Origin: Leptolyngbya sp. FACHB-261
GTDB lineage: Bacteria; Cyanobacteriota; Cyanobacteriia; FACHB-261
Assembly: GCF_014696065.1 (NCBI RefSeq)
Contig: NZ_JACJPL010000022.1
Span: 186,001-250,000 of the forward strand
Direction: 5' to 3'
DNA: 64,000 nucleotides
Of this stretch, positions 54,473 to 61,773 are shown piece after piece; position 1 is the stretch's first letter; the number at the start of each line of letters is the position of its first letter. The position numbers and the translations under genes are program-made. The notes under the pieces are model-generated. The model searched no databases. It saw nothing but the letters and a program-made list of their open reading frames with translations, and was not told where the DNA came from.

Positions 54473-55309
54473 CTAAGTTGCCTGGCTGAGACGCTGGCGC
54501 AACCAGGCACTCAATGCGTCAATGGTGCTCACCATGACACCAATCAGCAGCAGAATTGTGGTCAGCCGGGGAAAGTCGAGCAACTTCAGGCTAACCAGGA
54601 GCTCATAGCCAATGCCGCCAGCCCCCACGATACCTAGAATCACCGAAGAACGGACATTAAACTCCCACAGGTACAGACTGATGCCAGTCAGTCCGGGCAA
54701 CGCTTCTGGCCAAACAGCAAAGGCAAAGCTGCGTACCCGGTCGGCTCCTGTAGCAGCCACCGCTTCGATCGGTTCGTTGGGCAGGCTCTCTAGAACTTCC
54801 GCATAGAGCTTTGCCATCGAGCCTGTGGTGTGACAAGCCACCCCCAGCACACCTGCAAACGGCCCCAAGCCCACCACCGAAACAAAAATCAGCGCAAAGA
54901 TCGCCGTATCGATGCCGCGCAGCAGATTGAGCAAGCCGCGCAGTAGCGTCGCCAGAGCCGGTGATGGCGTCGTATTTCGGGCCACTACCAGAGCTAGCGG
55001 CAGCGCCAAGACTGCTGCTGCCACCGTCCCCACAATGGCAATCGCCAGAGTCTCCCAGGTCGCCACCAAAAACGTTGGCAGTTCTGACAGATCAGGTGGC
55101 CATAGGCGCACCAGCCAATTTCCCAAGCGGGGCAAGCCAGACCACAGGGTCTGAGGATCAACCTGAGCCTGACGCAGACTGGCAACCAGAACAGCTACTG
55201 CCAGTAAGCCCCAGAAGCCCCCTCGCAAGGTTTTTCCCAAATTGCCGCGCCGACGCTGCTCAGCCCGTAGCAGTGCTTCTAAATTCGGTGGTTCTTGGAG
55301 GGTTCTCAC
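54473..55309 (-). CDS. phnE: Phosphonate ABC transporter permease PhnE
   Basis: The 278-residue permease has an N-terminal helix (about 30-46), five further helices and the ATPase-contact loop EALPGLTGISLYLWEFNVRS then GIVGAGGIGYEL. It overlaps phnD by the four bases ATGA (55306-55309). No C-P lyase, phosphonatase or ptxD gene is next to it, so the substrate (phosphonate, phosphite or phosphate ester) is open. Confidence 0.93.
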   Translation of the reverse strand: MRTLQEPPNLEALLRAEQRRRGNLGKTLRGGFWGLLAVAVLVASLRQAQVDPQTLWSGLPRLGNWLVRLWPPDLSELPTFLVATWETLAIAIVGTVAAAVLALPLALVVARNTTPSPALATLLRGLLNLLRGIDTAIFALIFVSVVGLGPFAGVLGVACHTTGSMAKLYAEVLESLPNEPIEAVAATGADRVRSFAFAVWPEALPGLTGISLYLWEFNVRSSVILGIVGAGGIGYELLVSLKLLDFPRLTTILLLIGVMVSTIDALSAWLRQRLSQAT

Positions 55310-56286
55310 TTGAGTTTGCCAACCGCTTTACCTGCGGCCTCAATCGGCGCGTAGTTGCTGCCATCGGAAGTAACAAAGCCAGTGTAGTTCTCCGGCAAGA
55401 GCGTCTTCGCCTGCTCAGGTGACAGATTCACCAGGGCATTCTGCAAAGCTGTGATCAGCTCGGGAGGTAGGCCACCGCGCACAGCAACCGGATCATTGGG
55501 CAATGGTTGAGACTGCCAGATGATCTTGAGCTTGGACTTGTCAATGCGGCCCTCACTGATCAAAACGTCCAGGTTCCGGTCGTAATCAGAGGCGATATCG
55601 GTCTGATTGCTGAGCACAGAGATAGCTTGCGCCGCGTGGCTGGCTCCTTCGTTGTAGTCGAAGACCGTCTTCGGGTCCAGGTTGCGCCGCTTGAATTCAT
55701 CCTGGGGAACTAACCAGCCCGACGTGGAGCCGACATCGGCAAGACTCAGCTTGAGCTTGGGGCCTTGCTGACTTTGAGCAATGGCCTCATCCAGGGTGTT
55801 GAACGGCGCATCGGCCCGAGCCATTAACACCGAGTAGTAGACTGGCTTGTCCTTATACTTCACCGTAGCGATTGCTTGAATGGAGGGATCGGCGTGGTGA
55901 GACAGCACATAACCCCACGGTCCTAGCCAAGCTGCATCCAGCGTGCCGGAGCGCAGAGCCTCCGAAATGCCCACCCAATCCTCAGCAACAGTAATTTGGG
56001 CAGGTAGGTTGACTGATTTTGCCAGTTCCTGAAAAAACGGCTCAAACTGCTTGCGGTTCTCACCTGGCGTGGGGAAATAGGGACCGACACCAAACTTTAG
56101 TTGGCTTAGCTGAGCGACTGGTGCTGCGGAACTGGTGGGTGTTTGCTGCGCCTGCGGCTGACTGCTACAGGCCACGATCAAGGTCAGAACCAGCATCCCT
56201 AGCAAAACTTCGCGTAACCGGTTGCCCAGTCTCTGAAACAGTCCTTGAAGCAGCCCCTGAAGCACCCGCCGATCCAGCATCTCCAT
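55306..56286 (-). CDS. phnD: Phosphonate/phosphite substrate-binding lipoprotein PhnD
   Basis: The 326-residue protein has a lipobox LIVAC near residue 40 after a 20-residue hydrophobic stretch, and a two-lobed binding domain with LKFGVGPYFPTPGENRKQFE, AWLGPWGYVL, GSTSGWLVPQDEFKR and DIASDYDRNLD, all as in PhnD-type proteins. It captures a phosphorus-containing anion outside the inner membrane and hands it to PhnE/PhnC. It is the first gene of the operon. No Pho box is recognisable in the short upstream region. Confidence 0.93.
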   Translation of the reverse strand: MEMLDRRVLQGLLQGLFQRLGNRLREVLLGMLVLTLIVACSSQPQAQQTPTSSAAPVAQLSQLKFGVGPYFPTPGENRKQFEPFFQELAKSVNLPAQITVAEDWVGISEALRSGTLDAAWLGPWGYVLSHHADPSIQAIATVKYKDKPVYYSVLMARADAPFNTLDEAIAQSQQGPKLKLSLADVGSTSGWLVPQDEFKRRNLDPKTVFDYNEGASHAAQAISVLSNQTDIASDYDRNLDVLISEGRIDKSKLKIIWQSQPLPNDPVAVRGGLPPELITALQNALVNLSPEQAKTLLPENYTGFVTSDGSNYAPIEAAGKAVGKLK

Positions 56287-56494
56287 CCACCCTCATAACT
56301 CTGACTTTGTTTCAGCAACACCCTGCTCTACAAGCCCAGGCAAACACAGGGATTGCTGAAGCACTCATGAGTTTACCTTGAGGCTTCGATATATGTAGAT
56401 ATCTCAATATGAGTAGCTTGGTTGAACCTGCACACCGACCTTTTCCTCGATGCATCACAGAGAAATCACAAGAGACACAGCCTGAGGGGGTGCC

Positions 56495-57457
56495 TCAAGG
56501 AGCTTCAGCTGGAAAAAGCTGGTCAATCGCTTGGAGCGTTTGAGCGGAGAGTTGCTTGCCCACCGCACCAACGTTCTCGTCAATTTGAGCAGGCTTGCTC
56601 GCCCCGATAATCACACTGCTTAACTCTGGTTGCCGTAAACACCAGGCCAGAGCCAACTGCGACAAGCTCAAGCCCTCCTCCTGCGCTAGGGGCACTAACT
56701 TCTGCACTCTAGTGAGTTGGTCTTGATCCAGTTCGCCCTGATTTAGGAAAACATTCTGTCTGGGATCAGCGGCCCGAGAGCCTTCGGGTGGTGGGCTACC
56801 TGGCTTGTACTTGCCGGTGAGCAAGCCCTGAGCTAGGGGCGAGAAGTTGATGATGCCAATCCCTTCGCGGCGGCAGAGCGGCAGTACCTCTTTTTCGATC
56901 TGCCGTTGCAGCAGGTTGTAGCGGGGCTGGTTAGAGACCAGAGGCGACAGTCTAGCTAGATGAACGAGATCGGCAGCATGAGCTAACTGTCCCGCACTCC
57001 ACTCAGAGACATCGTAATAGAGAATTTTGCCTTGCTGAACCAGATGATCGAAGGCCATTAGGGTTTCCGCTAGGGGCACGCTTGGGTCATAGCGGTGAGC
57101 TTGGTAGAGGTCAATGTAATCGAGTCCCAAGCGCTTCAAGCTGGCATCGCATTGCTCCAGGATGTGTTTGCGCGATAAGCCTCGATCATTAGGCCCTTGG
57201 CCCATTGGGAAATACACCTTAGTGGCTAGAACGTAGGAGTCGCGGGAATATTGCCCCAGCACCTTACCGACTAACTCTTCAGCCTTACCCTGGGCATAAA
57301 CATTGGCGGTGTCAAAAAAGTTGATCCCCAAGTCATAAGCTCGTTCGATACATTGTTGCGCGACTGTTGCTTCGGTTGCTGCGCCATAAGTAAGCCAGGA
57401 ACCTAAACAGATTTCTGAGACGCACAAGCCATGTTTGCCGAGATGCCGATATTTCAT
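56495..57457 (-). CDS. Aldo/keto reductase
   Basis: The 320-residue TIM-barrel oxidoreductase has the AKR tetrad Asp49 (FFDTANVY), Tyr54, Lys80 (ATKVYF) and His121 (YQAHRYD), plus the NADPH-binding end SSVIIGASKPAQIDENVGA. It belongs to the potassium-channel-beta/YghZ-like group. It reduces carbonyls with NADPH. The ATG is preceded by a near-perfect AAAGGAGG. There is no partner gene, so the substrate is unknown. Confidence 0.93.
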   Translation of the reverse strand: MKYRHLGKHGLCVSEICLGSWLTYGAATEATVAQQCIERAYDLGINFFDTANVYAQGKAEELVGKVLGQYSRDSYVLATKVYFPMGQGPNDRGLSRKHILEQCDASLKRLGLDYIDLYQAHRYDPSVPLAETLMAFDHLVQQGKILYYDVSEWSAGQLAHAADLVHLARLSPLVSNQPRYNLLQRQIEKEVLPLCRREGIGIINFSPLAQGLLTGKYKPGSPPPEGSRAADPRQNVFLNQGELDQDQLTRVQKLVPLAQEEGLSLSQLALAWCLRQPELSSVIIGASKPAQIDENVGAVGKQLSAQTLQAIDQLFPAEAP

Positions 57458-57964
57458 TGAATGCCTCCTTTTGGGGTTGGTTTCGTTGGATAAATGGGTT
57501 TAGTTTGATGGAACGACTTTGATGAGCTGACTTGCTTTTTTGATTACCTGCTCTGATTTTTAGTGCCAAAGCTCTAGTTTCTATAGATTTCGCTGGGTTT
57601 GATTCTGGCTCTGACTAAGGCCTTTTCACTGTTCATTAGTTCGTTTGTTAGTCTTTTGATTCATCAGGATCTTACTGTTGTCTTACATAGGACACTCCGG
57701 TGGCTAGGTTAGCTGTACCGAACTAAGATTTTCTTCCTCTCAAAGAACAAGACAGCATTAAATTAGCAGGTGATGAACAACACAGCTTTTGCTTTTTCTG
57801 TGCTAAGCGCTTTACTTTTAGATGGAATATCAGCAGTAACCTATTGATTTAGCTCAAGTAATTTAGCTCAAGCTTAAGGGCCAGAAATTTAATGGGAAAA
57901 ATTGCTGTGCGAAAAATTGCTGGTTGTGCTTCTGTTCAAGGCAGCCATCTTTTAAAATCCGGTT
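57458..57964. other. Intergenic between divergent genes, no gene recognised
   Basis: These 507 AT-rich bases hold the promoters of the reductase (minus) and DUF554 (plus) genes. The longest frames are short and lack ribosome sites. Confidence 0.5.
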
Positions 57965-58708
57965 ATGACTCTAGATCTTTGGGCGAGAACGAGCGGCACC
58001 TGGATCAATGTTGCTGCTGTAGTCTTTGGGACTGCTTTCGGATTGCTGCTTCAGGGGCGTTTACCGTTGCGAATGCAGCGCACAATCACCCAGGGGGTTG
58101 CTTTGGTGGTGTTGTTTATCGGTCTCCAGATGGCCGGTAGCTTGCTAAAAGCCCAGGCCGGGCAGGTCGATGGCGTTGTTTTGGGATTGCTGGCGCTGGT
58201 GTTGGGCGGACTCTTGGGTGAGTGGGCGCAGTTGGAGTCGGCTCTGCAGTCGGTGGGCGACTGGCTCAAGGTGCAATTCAAAGGCAGTGGCAGCTTTACA
58301 GAAGGCTTTGTCGCAGCCAGTCTGCTGTTTTGTGTAGGGCCAATGGCGCTTTTGGGCAGCCTCAACAATGGCCTGACTGGCGACAGTCGTATTCTGGTGC
58401 TCAAGTCCACGATGGATGGTCTGGCGGCAATTGCTCTGTCTAGTAGCTTGGGGGTTGGCGTTGGCTTTTCTGGATTAGCTTTGCTGCTCTATCAAGGCAG
58501 CCTCTCGCTAGCAGCGGGTCTACTAGCCCAGGCGCTGCCTGATCCCGTTAATGATCCCCGAGTGTTGTTGGTTACGGGCGTTGGTGGCTTGATGATTGTG
58601 GGCTTGGGTTTCAACATGCTAGAAGCTGCTCAAGTGAGAGTCGCCTCCTTTCTGCCTGCTCTGGTTCTGGCCCCAATTTTTTACGGTTTAGCGGTTTGGC
58701 TCACTTGA
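57965..58708 (+). CDS. DUF554 membrane protein
   Basis: The 247-residue protein has about seven transmembrane helices and the DUF554 landmarks SGTWINVAAVVFGTAFGLLL at the start, then FVAASLLFCVGPMALLGSLN and STMDGLAAIALSSSLGVGVG. The function of the family is not settled. It is a single gene and no regulator is beside it. Confidence 0.92.
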   Translation: MTLDLWARTSGTWINVAAVVFGTAFGLLLQGRLPLRMQRTITQGVALVVLFIGLQMAGSLLKAQAGQVDGVVLGLLALVLGGLLGEWAQLESALQSVGDWLKVQFKGSGSFTEGFVAASLLFCVGPMALLGSLNNGLTGDSRILVLKSTMDGLAAIALSSSLGVGVGFSGLALLLYQGSLSLAAGLLAQALPDPVNDPRVLLVTGVGGLMIVGLGFNMLEAAQVRVASFLPALVLAPIFYGLAVWLT

Positions 58709-58923
58709 AGCTTGAGCAGCAGACAGTATGAAGTGAGCACAATGAAGTGGGCACAGAAATGAGCAGAAAGAAGCAAGCTCAAATCAGTTGGAGTTCAGTG
58801 AAATTAAGCTGGAATCTTCAGACAATGCAGCTCTTGTAAGCTCAGAATCCTGTCCTTAGGCAGACCCCATGTTTGGGAAATTCGTTACTCAATGGTGAAC
58901 GAGTTCTACTCAATGGATGCCCC

Positions 58924-59709
58924 ATGACCTCTCTGCAAAGCACTCTCAATTCGTTTACTAATAATTTGCTGCGAGACACCGGCGTTCTGGTATCTGGGCT
59001 CGCAACGACAATTGACCCGGTTGATGGCATTGAAGCAGGCGACCCGGACTTGGTTCCGCCACCCTGGAAAGTGTTCAATCGCTCGGCTTTGGAGGTTGCT
59101 CAGTTTCCTGTAGAGGCAGTACGACCCTATATTCCATCAGGGCTGGAAATTGTGCAGACTTGGCCTGGCTATACTCCCGGCATGGTCATGTTTGTCAGCT
59201 ATAGCCAAACCCCTGTGGGGCCTTATAACGAGTTTGTGCTGGCTCCTGCGCTCGTAAAGTACCGGGATGCGGTGGGTTTCTGGGTATCGCAGATGGATGT
59301 AGATTCTGAGGTGTCGCGTAAGGGGGGACGTTTTAATTGGGGCTTGCCGAAGGAGTTGCGCAGCTTTGCTTACAACTGGTCTGCTGGACGGGCTGATCTG
59401 AAGATGCAGGCAGAGGGAAATGGTCAAACCTGGGTTGAGGCGAGCTACACGAACACCTCTATTCCTGGCTTTGAACTGCCCGATTGGTTGCCCCATTTAT
59501 CAACGATTACCTATAAGAGCGGCTTGTTTTATCGCACGCCGATTCAGCTCTCAGGTAAAGCGACGCCAGCGTCTTTCCGCATTCTGACTTATGCGCCGGG
59601 CACGGGCTATGACTTGATTACTCGGCGTCAGCCTTTGTTTGGTGTGAGCTTCGAATCATCTCGTCTGGTGGTTGAGGCTCCAGAGCCGATTATTCCTGTG
59701 ATGGTTTAA
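58924..59709 (+). CDS. Acetoacetate decarboxylase-like protein
   Basis: The 261-residue protein has the ADC-family core: the putative Schiff-base Lys143 in WGLPKELRSF, PWKVFNRSALEVAQFPVEAV, MVMFVSYSQTPVGPYNEFVL and a C-terminal beta region (SGLFYRTPIQLSGK). Family members decarboxylate or hydrate beta-keto acids or cyclic substrates; the true substrate is unknown. The ATG at 58924 was chosen; an in-frame TTG at 58873 would add 17 residues. A strong hairpin follows 60 bp after the stop. Confidence 0.88.
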   Translation: MTSLQSTLNSFTNNLLRDTGVLVSGLATTIDPVDGIEAGDPDLVPPPWKVFNRSALEVAQFPVEAVRPYIPSGLEIVQTWPGYTPGMVMFVSYSQTPVGPYNEFVLAPALVKYRDAVGFWVSQMDVDSEVSRKGGRFNWGLPKELRSFAYNWSAGRADLKMQAEGNGQTWVEASYTNTSIPGFELPDWLPHLSTITYKSGLFYRTPIQLSGKATPASFRILTYAPGTGYDLITRRQPLFGVSFESSRLVVEAPEPIIPVMV

Positions 59710-59770
59710 CGGTGATGGTCTAACCGGGTGATGATTTAATCGGCGGCTACAGTTCTTCCACACAATCGCT

Positions 59771-59828
59771 ACACAAGCAAATCCTGCCTGTCTGAGCTAT
59801 GGCTTAAAAAGGCAGGTTTTGCTTGTGT
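59771..59828 (+). terminator. 19-bp hairpin after the ADC-like gene
   Basis: ACACAAGCAAATCCTGCCT (59771-59789) pairs with its complement at 59810-59828 except for one T-T mismatch. It lies between convergent genes (58924 plus and 59895 minus) and may serve both. Confidence 0.7.
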
Positions 59829-59894
59829 AGTCACATTGGCGTAAGCACCGTTTAAGCTTACGGTTTAGCCTTGAACAGGCTCAGACAGGGAAGC

Positions 59895-60380
59895 TCAAGC
59901 GCCTGTGGCAGGAAGCTGAGTGCGGTCGATTAGACTCCAGGTTTCCCGTTGGATTCGTCCGTTGTTGTCTAGCTGAAGTGTGCAGGTTACGGGCAGGACT
60001 GAACTCTGTCCCTGTATGTCTTGCAGGGTGAACAAGAGGGTTGCTTTGACTGTGCGCTCGTGGGCTTCCTGGCTTACAACCTGGTAGCCACTAATTTGAT
60101 AATCAGCAAAGAAGCTTTGCCAGGCAAGACTGATGGCTCCGCCTGAGTAACGTCCTGGGTTTGATCCCTGACGCCACTCGAGAACTGCGTCAGAATCGTA
60201 GCTGGCTAGGGTGTCAGTGGTGTTTTCCGTAGCAATTGCCTGCCAGTGCCCTTGGGCGACAGAGAGTGGATTCGCTAAGACCGAGCGCTGATAGATTGCC
60301 AAACTAACTGCGAGAGCCAGTGCGCTCAGTGCTGCGGCCCAAGGTCGGGGTTGAGGGGATGAACCCGTTGCCATAGCCAT
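59895..60380 (-). CDS. Membrane-anchored NTF2/SnoaL-like protein
   Basis: The 161-residue protein has an N-terminal helix (about 12-32) acting as anchor or signal, and a SnoaL/NTF2-like domain: GHWQAIATENTTDTLASYDS, AVLEWRQGSNPGRYSGGA, SYQVVSQEAHER-like strand YQVVSQEAHERTVKATLLFT. These cone-shaped domains bind small ligands or act as isomerases. The ATG at 60380 is preferred (a GTG three bases upstream is possible). An inverted repeat lies about 42 bp upstream. Confidence 0.78.
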   Translation of the reverse strand: MAMATGSSPQPRPWAAALSALALAVSLAIYQRSVLANPLSVAQGHWQAIATENTTDTLASYDSDAVLEWRQGSNPGRYSGGAISLAWQSFFADYQISGYQVVSQEAHERTVKATLLFTLQDIQGQSSVLPVTCTLQLDNNGRIQRETWSLIDRTQLPATGA

Positions 60381-60421
60381 CACTTGAAATCATGCACACC
60401 ACACCACTGTTCACGGTGACG

Positions 60422-60450
60422 TTTGATCGGTCCGTTAAGTTCCGATCAAA
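60422..60450. promoter_or_regulatory. Inverted repeat upstream of the SnoaL-like gene
   Basis: TTTGATCGG (60422-60430) and CCGATCAAA (60442-60450) are perfect complements with an 11-bp spacer. The position upstream of the gene and the symmetry suggest an operator. Confidence 0.5.
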
Positions 60451-60588
60451 TGTCAGGGAATGCTCAAAATGTTTAAGCAAACTGTGTCGTTGGTCAGGAT
60501 TTATCTAAAAGCCTAACAGTTTAACAAGCGTAGGTAATAGTTTGTTGCAAGCTTCAACAAATTGAGGGGTGGTAGATAGTGAGATCCG

Positions 60589-60693
60589 GAGACCCCTCCC
60601 CCAGCCCCTCCCCGGCGCGGAGAGGGGAGCTAGATTGAGTCGCCTTGCCTCCCCCTTCCCTCGCAGGGAAGGGGGCCGGGGGGTTAGGTCTCT
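60589..60693. repeat. GC-rich imperfect palindromic repeat
   Basis: A C-rich left half (starting GAGACCCCTCCCCCAGCCCC) mirrors a G-rich right half ending GGGGGGTTAGGTCTCT, with a smaller stem CCTTCCCTCGCAGGGAAGG inside. This matches the kind of palindromic dispersed repeats common in cyanobacteria. It abuts the next tandem array. Confidence 0.75.
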
Positions 60694-60704
60694 ACTTGTT
60701 TTCG

Positions 60705-60872
60705 TTACCCCCGCAGGTTGTGTCGTTACTCCTGCAAGTCGTGTCGTTACTCCCCCAAGTTGTGTTGTTACTTCCGCAAGTCGTGTTGCTATTCCCGTAA
60801 GTTGTGTTGTTACTCCCACAATTCGTGTCGTTACTTCCGCAAGTCGTGTTGCTATTCCCGTAAGTTGTGTCG
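60705..60872. repeat. 21-nt tandem repeat, 8 copies
   Basis: Units such as TTACTTCCGCAAGTCGTGTT(G) and CTATTCCCGTAAGTTGTGTT(G) repeat exactly every 21 bp. Units 4-5 are repeated almost unchanged as units 7-8, a 42-bp higher-order copy. On the minus strand it reads as heptads like GVTTRLA GIATRLA. No gene is assigned to it. Confidence 0.88.
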
Positions 60873-61390
60873 TTGATTCTTAAAAAGATTTAGTAGGCTC
60901 ACTTGGCGGTTGAGCCCAAACAAGCACGATGGCTCCAGAGAATCCACTGAACTTGGCTGAAGCGATGGCACCCTTTGGTAAAACCTGCTCCTGTCTTTAG
61001 CAAGCTCTGACCTCACTTGCTGAAAATCTTTGCTCAACCCTATTTACAACAGGCCGATTTGACGCTACATTCTCACTCAGTCTCGCTGATGAAGCGTTAC
61101 CTGGTGCCGTTTTCGCAACACCAGATAACTGACCCTCGTGTTGTATCAATCAACGCGAAGGCTGAGGGAAGTTTAACACCGACCAAGGCTGTTCTTTGGT
61201 TTCGCTTCGGCGGGCCATCGAGCAGGTCCATGAGCGGACAGACTAAGGGGTCAAGAGGTCACTAATTGCCCCTTTCCATTGACCATTCGTCTATTCCAAG
61301 GGCAAAGCCCTGGGGACAAACCTTGAACTGCTTCAAACCTCCTGCCCCAAGGCTTCGCCCCTAGCAAACCATCCTGATTGCCGAAAAAAT
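60873..61390. other. Intergenic, no gene recognised
   Basis: These 518 bp precede the second winged-helix gene. No frame has both a ribosome site and a recognisable product (61017-61265 is the longest and looks accidental). Confidence 0.5.
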
Positions 61391-61717
61391 ATGTCCTGTC
61401 AAATCCGTTGTGCCCTCTGGGATCTGATTTCCCGTGAGGCCGAATTGCCTGCGCTCAACAAACTGATTTTGCTAACTATCGCCAACTACACCGAACCCTA
61501 CCGCAGCAAAACGCCAGTGCCGATCTCCCTGATTGTTCGTGACACCCGCATCCCAGAAACCGACCTGCGCAAGTTCTTCACCAGCCTGGAAAGAGGCCAC
61601 TGGATTGAGAAAACTTTAGTGCCTAATGACGAAGGTCGGCCACCCATCACCGTTTACCATCTGGCCCCTCGTCTGCTTCGCGCCGCCCAACGCCAAACCG
61701 ATCAGCCACACCCCTAA
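61391..61717 (+). CDS. Winged-helix-like small protein (copy 2 of a family)
   Basis: The 108-residue protein is related to the one at 33658-33999: LWDLISREAELPALNKLILL, TIANYTEPYRSKTPVPISLI, VRDTRIPETDLRKFFTSLER. The predicted winged helix suggests DNA or RNA binding. Unlike the first copy, no upstream partner gene is seen. It starts at an ATG with only a weak A-rich leader (GAAAAAAT). It runs convergent to the hybrid kinase downstream. Confidence 0.7.
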   Translation: MSCQIRCALWDLISREAELPALNKLILLTIANYTEPYRSKTPVPISLIVRDTRIPETDLRKFFTSLERGHWIEKTLVPNDEGRPPITVYHLAPRLLRAAQRQTDQPHP

Positions 61718-61773
61718 AATCTACAACCTCCGTATCTGAGCCGTAGGGGCAGCGCCTTATGCCAACTCACTTT

